Shown: positions 18,735-27,812 of the stretch, piece after piece
How the letters are laid out: each line of letters begins with the position of its first letter
Numbering within the stretch: position 1 is the first letter of the stretch
From: Corynebacterium suedekumii
Lineage (GTDB): Bacteria; Actinomycetota; Actinomycetes; Mycobacteriales; Mycobacteriaceae
DNA: 64,000 nt
Assembly (NCBI RefSeq): GCF_030252185.1
Contig: NZ_CP126970.1
Location: 1,426,001 to 1,490,000, forward strand
Reading direction: 5' to 3'
Program-made: the position numbers and the translations under genes
The notes under the pieces: model-generated
Seen by the model: only the letters and a program-made list of their open reading frames with translations
Told to the model about the DNA's origin: nothing
The model's database searches: none

Positions 18735-19586
18735 CTAGTCAGCCTGAGTCAACGCGGCGCAGGCCTCGTCGACGGCGAGCCGGTTGCCGGCCACGCACCA
18801 CGTCACACCGCCAGCCTCGACCTTGACGCCGACACCCCCGGCACCCTCGACGAGTGCCCTGCCAGGCAGCCAGTCCCAGTCGGCGACGGAGTGCTGGATC
18901 CACACGCCCACCGAGCCGTCGGCCACCGACGCCAGGTCGACGGAGCCGGCGCCGAACATGCGCAGGGTGGCGAATTCGGTTGCCGCCTGCACCCACACCC
19001 TCCGGCGCAGCGGCTCCGCCATGGAGGTGGGGTGCAGGTAGGTGGCCAGGCTCACCGTGGCAGCGGGTTTCTCCCCCAGCTTTGCGACACCCTCCCCGTC
19101 CCGCGTCGTGGGGATCCCCGGCCCACCGAACCACGTGTAACCCATCGCCGGGCGGTGCACCGCCCCGAGGATGAGCCGGTCAGGGTCGGACGGGTCGCCC
19201 TCGACCAGGGCGAGGGCGGAGCACCAGTAGTCGGAGCCGGAGGTGAAGTTGTAGGTGCCGTCGACCGGGTCGACGACCCAGGTCCGGCCACTGGCGGATT
19301 CGCGGGCCGCACCTTCCTCACCGAGGATGCCGTCCTCGGGCCGCAGGAGCTCCAGGGCTCCGGCGACGAAGTCCTCCGCCGCCCGGTCGGCGGCGGTGAC
19401 CACGTCGGACACGGAGGTCTTGAACTCGGTCTCCAGGCCCTGCTCCCGCATCCGCCACGCCAGCCGCCCCGCGTTGAACACCAGGGCCTGGGCGAGCGCC
19501 TCATCTGAATCCTGTTCATGGGCGACGGCGAAGGTCTTGGTGATGGCGGCGATCATGTCGGTCAGCGAGGCAGCGGGATGAGTCAT
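18735..19586 (-). CDS. Inositol monophosphatase family protein
   Basis: About 283 residues with the IMPase metal site: GILGEEGAA (Glu), [15 protein letters not shown] (Asp-x-Val-Asp-Gly-Thr) and [19 protein letters not shown] (C-terminal Asp). It lies 9 bases upstream of hisN on the same strand, so the two are probably one transcript. ATG 19586 is preferred because a CACAAT -10-like hexamer ends 7 bases upstream (leaderless pattern); ATG 19595 would add three residues. Substrate could be inositol phosphate or a related sugar phosphate. Confidence 0.82.
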   Translation of the reverse strand: MTHPAASLTDMIAAITKTFAVAHEQDSDEALAQALVFNAGRLAWRMREQGLETEFKTSVSDVVTAADRAAEDFVAGALELLRPEDGILGEEGAARESASGRTWVVDPVDGTYNFTSGSDYWCSALALVEGDPSDPDRLILGAVHRPAMGYTWFGGPGIPTTRDGEGVAKLGEKPAATVSLATYLHPTSMAEPLRRRVWVQAATEFATLRMFGAGSVDLASVADGSVGVWIQHSVADWDWLPGRALVEGAGGVGVKVEAGGVTWCVAGNRLAVDEACAALTQAD

Positions 19587-19678
19587 GGCGTCCATTGTGC
19601 CCTGTGCCGGGCCGGGCTTCAGCCTCAGCCGGGCCCCGGTGGGGAGTGCTCGTGGCCCGGGGCGGTCGCCGGGCCACG

Positions 19679-19684
19679 TAGACT
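19679..19684 (+). promoter_or_regulatory. -10 element of a leaderless prfB transcript
   Basis: TAGACT ends 8 bases before the prfB ATG at 19693, with no ribosome binding site between them. This is the usual layout of leaderless actinobacterial genes. Confidence 0.5.
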
Positions 19685-19692
19685 GCAGGGTT

Positions 19693-20799
19693 ATGCGACC
19701 GGAAATTTCTGCAGAGCTCGACTCCCTGGACACCACCCTCACCACCATCGAGAAGGTGATGGACCCCGAGGAGATGTCCGCCCGGGTCCGTGAACTGGAG
19801 CAGCAGGCCTCCGATCCCTCCCTGTGGGACAACCCGGACCACGCCCAGACGGTGACCTCGGAACTGTCCACCGTGCAGGGCAAGCTCCGCAAGATCAGCG
19901 ACCTGCGCCAGCGCCTGACGGACCTGCCGATCATGTACCAGCTCGCCGAGGAGGAGGGCGACGGCGAGGAACTGGCCACCGAGGAACTCGAGGAGCTGCG
20001 CGAGCAGATCGCCTCCCTCGAGGTGACCACCATGCTCTCGGGCGACTACGACCAGCGTGAGGCCGTGATCAACATCCGCTCCGGTGCCGGTGGTGTCGAC
20101 GCCGCCGACTGGGCCGAGATGCTCATGCGCATGTACACCCGCTGGGCGGAGAAGAACGACCACAAGGTCGACGTCTACGACATCTCCTATGCGGAGGAGG
20201 CGGGCATCAAGTCCGCGACCTTCGTCGTCCACGGTGACTACATGTACGGCACGCTGTCCGTCGAGCAGGGCGCGCACCGCCTGGTGCGGATCAGCCCCTT
20301 CGACAACCAGGGCCGCCGCCAGACCTCCTTCGCCGAGGTGGAGGTCCTGCCGGTGGTGGAGCAGACCGACTCCATCGAGATCCCCGACAACGACGTCCGC
20401 GTCGACGTCTACCGTTCCTCCGGCCCCGGCGGCCAGTCGGTCAACACCACCGACTCCGCGGTCCGCCTGACCCACATCCCCACCGGCATCGTGGTGACGT
20501 GTCAGAACGAGAAGTCCCAGATCCAGAACAAGGCCTCCGCCATGCGGGTGCTCCAGGCGAAGCTGCTGGAGAAGAAGCGCCAGGAGGAGCGCGCCGAGAT
20601 GGACGCCCTCGGCGCCGGCGGCAACGCCTCCTGGGGCAACCAGATGCGTTCCTACGTCCTGCACCCGTATCAGATGGTCAAGGACCTGCGGACCAACTTC
20701 GAGGTCAACGACCCGACGAAGGTGCTCGACGGTGAGATCGACGGCTTCCTCGAGGCCGGCATCCGTTGGCGGATGGCCGAGCAGCAGGCCGAGGCATAA
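19693..20799 (+). CDS. prfB: Peptide chain release factor 2
   Basis: The 368-residue protein is a full-length RF2. The GGQ loop that triggers peptidyl-tRNA hydrolysis is seen as [15 protein letters not shown], and the stop-codon-reading motif of RF2 appears as [11 protein letters not shown] (SPF rather than PxT of RF1). It reads UAA and UGA on the ribosome. The frame is continuous, so the autoregulatory +1 frameshift found in many bacteria is absent, as usual in actinobacteria. It is followed by a strong hairpin before the convergent AbgT gene. Confidence 0.95.
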   Translation: MRPEISAELDSLDTTLTTIEKVMDPEEMSARVRELEQQASDPSLWDNPDHAQTVTSELSTVQGKLRKISDLRQRLTDLPIMYQLAEEEGDGEELATEELEELREQIASLEVTTMLSGDYDQREAVINIRSGAGGVDAADWAEMLMRMYTRWAEKNDHKVDVYDISYAEEAGIKSATFVVHGDYMYGTLSVEQGAHRLVRISPFDNQGRRQTSFAEVEVLPVVEQTDSIEIPDNDVRVDVYRSSGPGGQSVNTTDSAVRLTHIPTGIVVTCQNEKSQIQNKASAMRVLQAKLLEKKRQEERAEMDALGAGGNASWGNQMRSYVLHPYQMVKDLRTNFEVNDPTKVLDGEIDGFLEAGIRWRMAEQQAEA

Positions 20800-20831
20800 C
20801 CCCAGGGCCCCAGGGCCCGGCACGACGCACT

Positions 20832-20872
20832 CCGCCCCGTCTCCCCACCTGCAGGGTGGGGGACGGGGCGGC
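20832..20872. terminator. Bidirectional hairpin between prfB and the AbgT gene
   Basis: A long GC stem (CCGCCCCGTCTCCCCACC against GGGTGGGGGACGGGGCGG with a mismatch, TGCA loop) lies between two convergent genes. It has no T tract. Confidence 0.6.
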
Positions 20873-20885
20873 GTCGATAAGCGGC

Positions 20886-22595
20886 TTAGGCCGGGTACTC
20901 CATCGGGGTGCCCGGGCCGATCGGGATGCCCAGGGTGTACCACAGGGCGAAGAAGAGGAACCAGCCCACCAGCATGGAGATGGCGAACGGCAGGGCCAGG
21001 GACATGAGTGTGCCCACGCCGGCCGGCTTGTAGTAGCGCTGCAGGAACGTCAGCGCGAGGGCGAAGTAAGGGCTCATCGGCGTGATGATGTTGGTCGGGG
21101 AGTCACCGATGCGGAAGAGCATCTGGGAGACCTCCGGGGAGGTGCCCACCAGCATCATCATCGGCACGATGATCGGGGCCATGAGCGCCCACTGCGCCGA
21201 ACCGGAGGTGATGAGCAGGTTGAGCAGCGCGACCATGAGGACCAGGCCGGCGAACATCACCAGCGGAGGCAGATCCCACGCCTGGAGAAGTTCGGAGCCC
21301 TTGATGGCGGTCCACACACCCAGGTTCGACCACTCGAACCAGGCGAGGAACTGGGCGACGGCGAAGAACAGGACGATCATCGGCAGCATCGTCTTCAGGC
21401 CGCGGGCCATGAAGTCCGGGACATCGGAGGCGGAGCGGATCGTGCCGGCGAAGACACCGTAGACCAGGCCGAGGACGAAGAACGCCAGGGCGATCGGGAT
21501 GGCCACCGAGCTGATCAGCGGACTCTCCATGGCGGAGCCCTCCGGGCCGGCGAGCGGGGAACCGGGGATGAACAGCAGGGCGAAGAAGATCGCCAGGTAG
21601 ACCACCAGGGCCACACCCGTCAGCGCGAGGGCGCGGGACTCCTTGCGGGAGAGCTTGAGCGCATCGGCGGTGGAGTCGTCTGAGTTGTCGTCGTCGCCGT
21701 CGGCGTCCGGGTCGGGGAGGACGGAAGCGGCGGTGGACCCGCCCTGCTCACCCTCGGCGCCGGCGTTCTTGTCGAAGCTGACCTCGTCGTAGTTGATCTT
21801 GTCGTGGTCGACGAGCTGGTGGGCCTTCTTGTCCACGAACAGCTCGGTGACGACGGTGATGATCAGCGACAGGACGATCGCGGAGGCGATGACGAAGAAG
21901 ATGTTGGCCAGCGGGGAGACGACGTACTCGGCGTCGATGATCTGGGCGGCCGAGGTGGAGATACCCGCGAGGAGGAGGTCGGTGATGTTGAGGACGAGGG
22001 AGGCGTTGAAGCCGGCGGAGGAGGCGGCGAACGCGACCATCGCGCCGACGATGGGGGAGCGGCCCACGGCGTGGAAGGCCATGGCACCGAGCGGGATGAG
22101 GATGACGTAGACCGCGTCGGAGGCGACCGAACCGGTGACACCCGCCAGGGCGACGGCGAAGGTGAGGGTGCGGGGGCCGACCCTGGCCACCATCGCCCGC
22201 ACCAGGGCGGAGAGCAGCCCGGAGTACTCGGCGACGGCGACACCCAGCATGACGGTGAGGATGACACCCAGCGGCGGGAAGTCGGTGAAGTTGGACACCG
22301 CCTCCGTGATCATCCGCTGCAGCCCCTCCGGGGTGAGCAGGCTGGTGACCTCGATGGTCTCCCCGGAGTCGGGCTGCTCGGCGCTCATCCCGATCATCGA
22401 GCCGATCCAGCTGGCGACGGCCACGAGGCCGGCGAGGATGACGAAGAGCCAGAACGGGTCGGGGAGCTTGTTGCCGATCTTCTCGATCGCCCCGAGGAAT
22501 CCTCCGGTAGATCGACCGGTGTCCTTCTTGTCGGGCTCGTCGGGCCTGGTTGTGGTTGTCTCGGGCGGCGGGGATGTCGTCGTCGATTCAGTCAT
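20886..22595 (-). CDS. AbgT-family transporter
   Basis: A 569-residue membrane protein of about 12 helices. The start IEKIGNKLPDPFWLFVILAG is the AbgT signature, and the C-terminal half has LITSGSAQWALMAPIIVPM and IGDSPTNIITPMSPYF, which form the conserved re-entrant regions. The family imports p-aminobenzoyl-glutamate or exports sulfonamides; which applies here is open. The N-terminal 25 residues are Thr/Pro/Glu-rich, and an acidic cytoplasmic loop lies at about residues 270-310. It is a single gene between two hairpins or promoters. Confidence 0.88.
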   Translation of the reverse strand: MTESTTTSPPPETTTTRPDEPDKKDTGRSTGGFLGAIEKIGNKLPDPFWLFVILAGLVAVASWIGSMIGMSAEQPDSGETIEVTSLLTPEGLQRMITEAVSNFTDFPPLGVILTVMLGVAVAEYSGLLSALVRAMVARVGPRTLTFAVALAGVTGSVASDAVYVILIPLGAMAFHAVGRSPIVGAMVAFAASSAGFNASLVLNITDLLLAGISTSAAQIIDAEYVVSPLANIFFVIASAIVLSLIITVVTELFVDKKAHQLVDHDKINYDEVSFDKNAGAEGEQGGSTAASVLPDPDADGDDDNSDDSTADALKLSRKESRALALTGVALVVYLAIFFALLFIPGSPLAGPEGSAMESPLISSVAIPIALAFFVLGLVYGVFAGTIRSASDVPDFMARGLKTMLPMIVLFFAVAQFLAWFEWSNLGVWTAIKGSELLQAWDLPPLVMFAGLVLMVALLNLLITSGSAQWALMAPIIVPMMMLVGTSPEVSQMLFRIGDSPTNIITPMSPYFALALTFLQRYYKPAGVGTLMSLALPFAISMLVGWFLFFALWYTLGIPIGPGTPMEYPA

Positions 22596-22816
22596 AACGG
22601 CTCGACACTAACGACATTCACAGGTGGACACACATTGAACGGGGTGATTCGTGGGTGTGTCGGCCTCAAAGGGTGTCCCCGGTGGGGCCGGTGCTGGTCC
22701 CGGTCCCCGGCCTGGCACTGTTCCCGACCCAGCCCCCGATCCCGATGCACCGCGTTCAGCGAAATCCCAGCTCTCCCAGTAAGCCACATCCGTTTCTCCT
22801 GGCCCAGCGGTTTGGC

Positions 22817-22822
22817 TACAGT
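22817..22822 (+). promoter_or_regulatory. -10 element upstream of ftsE
   Basis: TACAGT ends 6 bases before the GTG start of ftsE at 22829, with no ribosome binding site, indicating a leaderless ftsEX transcript. Confidence 0.5.
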
Positions 22823-22828
22823 GAAGGC

Positions 22829-23518
22829 GTGATCACCTTCGATTCCGTGTCCAAGCTCTACCGGACCTCGACGCGGCCAGCCCTGGACAACATCACCCTG
22901 AGCATCGACAAGGGTGAGTTCGTGTTCCTCATCGGCCCGTCCGGTTCGGGTAAATCGACGTTCCTCAATCTGCTCGTCCGCGAGGAGAACCTCACCTCCG
23001 GTGACATCCACTTCGCGGACTTCCACGTCAACCAGCTCAAGGGCCGCCAGATCAACCAGCTGCGCCAGCGGATCGGCTACGTGTTCCAGGACTTCCGGTT
23101 GCTGCCGAAGCTCAACGTGCACGACAACGTGGCGTTCGCGCTCGAGGTGATCGGCAAGAGCCGCAAGCAGATCGACAAGGCCGTGCCCGAGGCGCTGGAG
23201 ATGGTCGGCCTGGCGGCGAAGGCCAACCGCATGCCCAATGAGCTCTCGGGTGGTGAGCAGCAGCGCGTCGCCGTCGCCCGCGCGGTGATCAACCGGCCGC
23301 TGCTGCTCCTGGCCGATGAGCCGACCGGCAACCTCGACCCGGAGACCGCCGACGGCATCATGACCCTGCTGTCCCAGATCAACCGGGGCGGGACCACCGT
23401 GGTCATGTCCACCCACAACGCCCGCGCCGTCGACGACATGCGTCGCCGCGTCATCGAACTGCACCTGGGCACCCTCGTCCGCGACGACACCCACGGTGTC
23501 TACGGCGAATCGCGATAG
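22829..23518 (+). CDS. ftsE: Cell division ATP-binding protein FtsE
   Basis: A 229-residue ABC ATPase, the normal FtsE length. Walker A is GPSGSGKST, the signature is LSGGEQQR and Walker B is [12 protein letters not shown] with the H-loop in MSTHNARAV. The Q-loop region [18 protein letters not shown] is FtsE-like. FtsE pairs with FtsX at the division site, where ATP hydrolysis controls peptidoglycan hydrolases outside the cell. GTG 22829 is chosen because the upstream part of the open frame is low in coding character and a -10 lies just before this codon. ftsX follows 15 bases later. Confidence 0.93.
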   Translation: MITFDSVSKLYRTSTRPALDNITLSIDKGEFVFLIGPSGSGKSTFLNLLVREENLTSGDIHFADFHVNQLKGRQINQLRQRIGYVFQDFRLLPKLNVHDNVAFALEVIGKSRKQIDKAVPEALEMVGLAAKANRMPNELSGGEQQRVAVARAVINRPLLLLADEPTGNLDPETADGIMTLLSQINRGGTTVVMSTHNARAVDDMRRRVIELHLGTLVRDDTHGVYGESR

Positions 23519-23533
23519 GAGTAAAGGACAGAC

Positions 23534-24436
23534 ATGAAACTGGGATTCGTCTTCCGCGAGGCGCTGCGCGGCCTGGGCCGCAACATCACCATGACCATCG
23601 CCCTGGTCATCACCACGGCCATCTCCCTGGCACTGTTGGCCACCGGCTTCCTGGTCACCCAGATGACCGAGGACACCAAGGACATCTACCTCGACCGCGT
23701 CGAGGTGATGATCCAGTTCGACGAGGAGGTCTCCGCGAACGACCCGGACTGCTCCTCCGAGGCCTGCCTCGAGGTCCGCAACCTCGTAGAGGGCGCCGAC
23801 GGGGTGGATTCCGTCATCTACCGGTCCCGCGAGCAGTCCCACGAGCGTTTCCTCGAGGTATTCCAGGACACCGATCCGCAGCTGGCGACGGAGACCTCCC
23901 CGGACGCCCTGCCCGCCGCCCTCCATGTGCGCCTGAGCGATCCGCTCGACCAGGCCCCGCTCGACCCGGTGCGTGACCTGCCGCAGGTGGACACCGTCGT
24001 CGACCAGGTCGATGACCTGCGGGGGGCGACCGACAACCTCGACGCCGTCCGCAACGCCACCTTCCTCGTCGCCGCCGTCCAGGCCATCGCCGCGATCTTC
24101 CTCATCGCCAACATGGTGCAGATCGCCGCCTTCAGCCGCCGGGAGGAGATGGCCATCATGCGCATGGTCGGCGCGTCCCGCTGGTACACGCAGGCCCCGT
24201 TCGTGCTCGAGGCGATCTTCGCCACCCTCATCGGCGCGGTCCTGGCCACGGCCGGGCTGTTCCTGGGCAAGGAGTTCGTCATCGACAAGGCTCTGCGTGG
24301 CCTCTACGACTCGCAGCTCATCGCCCCGGTGACCACCAACGACATCTGGCTGGTCGCCCCGATCGTCGCCATCGTCGGCGTCATCTTCTCCGGGCTGACC
24401 GCGCAGATCGCGCTGCGCAGCTATGTGAGAAAGTAG
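23534..24436 (+). CDS. ftsX: Cell division permease-like protein FtsX
   Basis: The 300-residue protein has the FtsX layout: a short cytoplasmic start (MKLGFVFREALRGLGRNI), TM1 at about residues 20-42, an extracellular domain of about 130 residues with one cysteine pair (DCSSEAC), and three C-terminal helices ending in ALRSYVRK. The extracellular domain is where FtsX contacts wall hydrolases or their partners. GGAGTAAAGGAC precedes the ATG. The next gene starts 4 bases after its stop, so the unknown pair downstream is probably in the same operon. Confidence 0.93.
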   Translation: MKLGFVFREALRGLGRNITMTIALVITTAISLALLATGFLVTQMTEDTKDIYLDRVEVMIQFDEEVSANDPDCSSEACLEVRNLVEGADGVDSVIYRSREQSHERFLEVFQDTDPQLATETSPDALPAALHVRLSDPLDQAPLDPVRDLPQVDTVVDQVDDLRGATDNLDAVRNATFLVAAVQAIAAIFLIANMVQIAAFSRREEMAIMRMVGASRWYTQAPFVLEAIFATLIGAVLATAGLFLGKEFVIDKALRGLYDSQLIAPVTTNDIWLVAPIVAIVGVIFSGLTAQIALRSYVRK

Positions 24437-24440
24437 AGCC

Positions 24441-25127
24441 ATGACCTGGACCCTGGCGCTGACCGCCACCGCAAACGGCGTCGGTGCCGCCGTGGACACC
24501 CCCGACGCCGCACCCCGGACCGTTGGCTACTTCCCCGATGTCGCCCGCGCGGTGCGCTTCGCCGCCGACGAAGGCGGGAGCCGTACCCCGTCCCGCGCCG
24601 TGATGATCATCCCCGCGGGCATCACCGAATACGACCTCAAGTGGTTCCTCGGCGAGCTGGTCATCGCGGGCATCCCCGCCCAGCAGGTCCAGGTCCGCGC
24701 CGACTACGAGATCCTCACCACCGCCACGGACTCGCGCATCCTGCTTATCGACGCCGACCGGGACATCATGGTCACCCCCTCCGGCCGCGAACCTGCCGCA
24801 CCGTCCCGCGCCACCGAACTCGCCGCCGAGAGCCCCACCACCGTGGTGCTCACCGGGCACCCTGAGGAGCGGGAGAAACTCGATCCCGAGTACGACTCCC
24901 TCACCCCGACCATCCTCGACTGGCCGCAGATCGCCCTGCTGGCGCTGGAGCACCCCAGCGACCTGTCCCTGATCTCCCCGCCGGAACCGGGAGCGGAGCA
25001 GCCGGAGGAGGCCGCGGCCTCGACAGCGACCCCGACCGCACCCGCGGCCACCCGGTCGACCTCGACGATCCTGCTCATCCTTCTGATCGCTGTCGCGGTC
25101 GTCGTGGCCGTCGCCGTCCTGCTCTAG
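24441..25127 (+). CDS. Tail-anchored protein of unknown function (paralogue A)
   Basis: A 228-residue protein with a globular N-terminal domain of about 170 residues, a Pro/Glu/Ala/Thr-rich linker and a single C-terminal membrane helix of about 20 residues (LLILLIAVAVVVAVAVLL), so the soluble part should face the cytoplasm. The domain shares motifs with the next gene: an FPDVARAV segment, GITEYDLKWFLGELVIAGI, RILLIDADRDIM and VVLTGHPEER. These make the two genes tandem paralogues. The beta-strand/acidic pattern LLIDADRD recalls an actin-like or nucleotide-binding fold, but I cannot assign it. It begins 4 bases after ftsX, which suggests a link with division or the wall. Confidence 0.75.
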   Translation: MTWTLALTATANGVGAAVDTPDAAPRTVGYFPDVARAVRFAADEGGSRTPSRAVMIIPAGITEYDLKWFLGELVIAGIPAQQVQVRADYEILTTATDSRILLIDADRDIMVTPSGREPAAPSRATELAAESPTTVVLTGHPEEREKLDPEYDSLTPTILDWPQIALLALEHPSDLSLISPPEPGAEQPEEAAASTATPTAPAATRSTSTILLILLIAVAVVVAVAVLL

Positions 25128-25135
25128 GGTCCGCC

Positions 25136-25789
25136 ATGGAGTGGGAACTGGGACTGTCCGCCGGCCCCGGTGGGTTCGGTGTGGCCGTCTCCCTGGCGGG
25201 GGAGGGCACCCACCTCATCGGCATGTTCCCCACCATCGCCCGGGCCGTGACCTCCGCGTTCAACGCTGCCCCGGAAGACCTGCCGACCAGGGTGGTCCTG
25301 GTCCACCCCACCGGCATCCCCGTTCAGGAACTCGGACGCCACATCGGCGAACTCACGGCCGCCGGCATCGACGCCGACACCGTGGAGATGCGCAGCGACA
25401 TCGACGTCCTCGAATCCTCGGTGGCCACCAGGGCCCTGCTCATCGACGCCGACCGGGACCTGCTCACCGGTCGACGCCTGCGCAGCACGCCCTTCGAGGC
25501 CGGAACCCTCGCCCGCCTCGTCGCCGACGACCCCGCCCGGACCCGGGTGTTCCTCACCGGCCACCCCGAGGTCCGCGACCGCTACCACGTCGCAGCCCGC
25601 GACTACGCACCCCAGATCGTCGAACGACCCGCCTTCGCGGCGCTCGCCCTGGACACCCCCGCCACCTCGGTGATGTCCACGCCCCGCCTGGGGTCGTCGC
25701 TGACCGACTCACCCGCGCGGGTGTGGCAGCTGCGGATGGGCGTCGTCATCGTCGCCACGGTGGTCCTCCTCGTGATCTTCCTTGCTTGA
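25136..25789 (+). CDS. Tail-anchored protein of unknown function (paralogue B)
   Basis: The 217-residue protein parallels the preceding gene: MEWELGLSAGPGGFGVAV at the start, FPTIARAV, GIPVQELGRHIGELTAAGI, RALLIDADRDLL, RVFLTGHPEVRDR and a C-terminal membrane helix (VVIVATVVLLVIFLA). It lacks the long Pro/Glu linker of paralogue A. The repeated glycine-rich start (LSAGPGGFGVAV here, LTATANGVGAAV in A) and the shared spacing indicate a gene duplication. It lies 8 bases after paralogue A and about 36 bases before smpB. No known domain is recognised. Confidence 0.75.
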   Translation: MEWELGLSAGPGGFGVAVSLAGEGTHLIGMFPTIARAVTSAFNAAPEDLPTRVVLVHPTGIPVQELGRHIGELTAAGIDADTVEMRSDIDVLESSVATRALLIDADRDLLTGRRLRSTPFEAGTLARLVADDPARTRVFLTGHPEVRDRYHVAARDYAPQIVERPAFAALALDTPATSVMSTPRLGSSLTDSPARVWQLRMGVVIVATVVLLVIFLA

Positions 25790-25825
25790 CCGGGCCTGCG
25801 CCGGGGTCTGTACCATGGAAAAATC

Positions 25826-26314
25826 ATGGGCAAGAAGAAGAAACCACAGGACCGCAGCGTTCTGGCGACCAACCGGCGGGCCCGCCACGACTTCACCATC
25901 CTCGAGACCTACGAGTGCGGCGTCGTGCTCCTGGGCACCGAGATCAAGTCACTGCGCGAGGGCAAGGTGTCCATCGCCGATTCCTTCGCCACCGTCGACG
26001 AGGGCGAGGTGTGGCTGCGCAACCTCCACATCCCCGAATACTCCATGGGTTCATGGACCAACCACTCGCCGAAGCGCACCCGCAAACTGCTGCTGCACCG
26101 CCGGGAGATCGACTCCCTCATGGGCAAGGTCCGCGACGGCAACCGCACCCTCATCCCGCTGCAGCTCTACCTCAAGGACGGCCGCGTCAAACTGGAGCTG
26201 GGCCTGGCACAGGGCAAGCAGGACTACGACAAGCGCCAGGACATCAAGCGCCGCACCGAGGAGCGCGAGGTCGTCCGCGAACTGGGCCGCCGCGTCAAGG
26301 GCATCCACGCCTGA
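25826..26314 (+). CDS. smpB: SsrA-binding protein SmpB
   Basis: The 162-residue protein is typical SmpB: a basic start (MGKKKKP), TNRRARHDFTILETYECGVVL, LLGTEIKSLREGK, the RNA-binding block HSPKRTRKLLLHRREI, and a lysine/arginine-rich tail starting KQDYDKRQDIKRR that enters the decoding centre. It brings tmRNA to stalled ribosomes; the tmRNA gene lies about 1.1 kb downstream. A TACCAT -10 (25811-25816) 9 bases before the ATG suggests its own leaderless promoter in addition to read-through. The next gene overlaps by one base. Confidence 0.95.
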   Translation: MGKKKKPQDRSVLATNRRARHDFTILETYECGVVLLGTEIKSLREGKVSIADSFATVDEGEVWLRNLHIPEYSMGSWTNHSPKRTRKLLLHRREIDSLMGKVRDGNRTLIPLQLYLKDGRVKLELGLAQGKQDYDKRQDIKRRTEEREVVRELGRRVKGIHA

Positions 26315-26688
26315 TGAAGGTCAGCTGCGTCAAGGTCCACGACCTGCTCCACGGGGAAGCCGAGTCAGAGGGCACGGCCGTCCTCGTCGACCGCCTGTGG
26401 CCGAGAGGCGTGGCCAAGAAGGACCTCCACCACGACCTCTGGCTCAAGGACGTCGCCCCTTCACCGGAGCTGCGTCGGTGGTTCGACCACGACCCGGCGA
26501 AGTTCGACGAGTTCACCCGGCGCTACCGCGCGGAGCTGGATGAGGCGTACGGGGCGGGGAACGGGGACGTCGACACGCTCCTGGAGCTCGGGGACGTCAC
26601 CCTGATGTACGCCGCACACGACCGCGAGCACAACCACGCGGTGGTGCTCGCCGCATGGATGAAGGAGCAGAAGTGGAAACCGCACTGA
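26314..26688 (+). CDS. DUF488 family protein (YeaO-like)
   Basis: A 124-residue protein with the DUF488 signature: VLVDRLWPRGVAKKDL, then DVAPSPELRRWFDHDP and a C-terminal LMYAAHDREHNHAVVLAAWM. Function is unknown. Its ATG shares one base with the smpB stop (TGATG), so translation is likely coupled. The following SDR gene starts inside its 3' end. Confidence 0.82.
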   Translation: MKVSCVKVHDLLHGEAESEGTAVLVDRLWPRGVAKKDLHHDLWLKDVAPSPELRRWFDHDPAKFDEFTRRYRAELDEAYGAGNGDVDTLLELGDVTLMYAAHDREHNHAVVLAAWMKEQKWKPH

Positions 26689-27353
26689 TCACCGGAGCCA
26701 GCCGCGGCATCGGCGCCGCCATCGCCCGCGACCTCGGACGCGACCACCACGTCCTCGTCGGCGCCACCACCGAGGCCGGGGCGCAGGCGATCGTCGACGA
26801 GCTACCCGACGCCGAACCCTTCGTCGTCGACCTCACCGACCCGGCCGCGCTCGCTGAGGCAGTCACGGGCCTCGACTCCCTCGACGTCCTCGTCCACTCC
26901 GCCGGCATCGCCCCCTACACGCCCGTCGAGAAATCCACCCCGCAGCAGTGGCGGGAGGCCTTCGACCTCAACGTCTTCGCCGTCGCCGAACTCACCCGCC
27001 TGCTCCTGCCCGCCCTGCGGACCGCTCACGGCACGGTCGTGGCCATCAACTCCGGCACCGGACACCACTCCGGCGCCAACAACGCCATCTACTCCGGCAC
27101 CAAGTTCGCCCTCCGCGCCTTCACCGACGCCCTGCGCGCCGAGGAACAGGGCCGCCTGCGCGTCACCTCCGTCCACCCCGGCCGCGTGGACACCGACATG
27201 CAGGTCGCCCTGCAGGCCGACATGGGCAACCACGACTACGACGGCTCCCGCTACGTCCGCACCGAGTCCATCGCCGCCGCCGTCCGCCTCGCCGTCGACG
27301 CGACCGATGACGCCGTGGTCCAGGAGATCTCCGTCAGGCCCAGTGGACTGTAA
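26673..27353 (+). CDS. Short-chain dehydrogenase/reductase
   Basis: The 226-residue protein is a classical SDR: cofactor motif TGASRGIG near the N-terminus, NSAG-like VHSAGIA, catalytic Ser in AINSGTG and YSGTK as the Tyr-x-x-x-Lys pair, then HPGRVDTDM. It should be an NAD(P)(H)-dependent oxidoreductase; substrate unknown. The GTG at 26673 is chosen because AAGGAG lies 6 bases upstream inside the DUF488 gene, which it overlaps by 16 bases. An ATG at 26655 in frame would have no such site. It is the last gene before ssrA. Confidence 0.85.
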   Translation: METALITGASRGIGAAIARDLGRDHHVLVGATTEAGAQAIVDELPDAEPFVVDLTDPAALAEAVTGLDSLDVLVHSAGIAPYTPVEKSTPQQWREAFDLNVFAVAELTRLLLPALRTAHGTVVAINSGTGHHSGANNAIYSGTKFALRAFTDALRAEEQGRLRVTSVHPGRVDTDMQVALQADMGNHDYDGSRYVRTESIAAAVRLAVDATDDAVVQEISVRPSGL

Positions 27354-27357
27354 GGTC

Positions 27358-27387
27358 TTGCATTCTCCCCGGAGACGGAGGTAAAGT
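27358..27387 (+). promoter_or_regulatory. ssrA promoter
   Basis: TTGCAT (27358-27363) and TAAAGT (27382-27387) are separated by 18 bases, about 43 bases before the mature tmRNA 5' end. Confidence 0.55.
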
Positions 27388-27394
27388 GAACCCT

Positions 27395-27425
27395 CCTGCG
27401 GAAGAGTGCACACTCCCGCCGCAGG
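27395..27425 (+). other. Leader hairpin of the tmRNA precursor
   Basis: CCTGCGG pairs with CCGCAGG, and inside it GAGTG pairs with CACTC. The hairpin ends 5 bases before the mature tmRNA 5' end and may guide RNase P or endonuclease processing. Confidence 0.5.
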
Positions 27426-27429
27426 ATGC

Positions 27430-27808
27430 GGGGCTGATTTGGTTTCGACTTCGTACATTGAGCCAGGGGAAGCGTGCCGGTGCAGGCTGAGGACCACCGC
27501 AAGCGTCGCAGCAAACCTAAAAGCGCCGAGAACTCTCAGCGCGACTACGCCCTCGCTGCCTAATACCAGCGACCGCGTGTCTGTCAGACCGGATTTGCCT
27601 CTGATCCGGACCCTGGCATCGACTAAGAGGCTTGCCGTTCAGCCGCGTCAGCGGGGCTGAACGGGACTCCACACCGCTGACTGGGCCCATCATCCGGGAC
27701 GTGTTCGTCCGAGCCGGAGGGCCGAGCAGAGATCATGTGCGAACTGCGCACGGAGAAGCCCTGGCGAGGTGACGGAGGACCCGGGTTCAATTCCCGGCAG
27801 CTCCACCA
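27430..27808 (+). ncRNA. ssrA: Transfer-messenger RNA (tmRNA)
   Basis: The 379-base one-piece tmRNA begins GGGGCTGATTTGGTTTCGAC and ends with a tRNA-like T arm (GGGTTCAATTCCC), acceptor strand CAGCTCC and A-CCA. The acceptor 5' strand GGGGCTG pairs with the 3' strand. The tag frame starts near 27525 and reads AENSQRDYALAA before TAA at 27561-27563; the ALAA end is the degron recognised by ClpXP. It rescues stalled ribosomes together with SmpB. Its 3' end is the attachment site of the integrated element downstream. Confidence 0.95.
27793..27806 (+). repeat. attL: left 14-bp direct repeat of the island
   Basis: CCCGGCAGCTCCAC at the 3' end of ssrA is repeated exactly at 35398-35411. With an integrase gene 147 bases away this marks the crossover site. 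Confidence 0.85.
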
Positions 27809-27812
27809 AGGT

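Noticed and set aside
19693..20799. Programmed frameshift in prfB
   Set aside because: The frame is continuous from ATG to stop and no in-frame early TGA or slippery site is seen.
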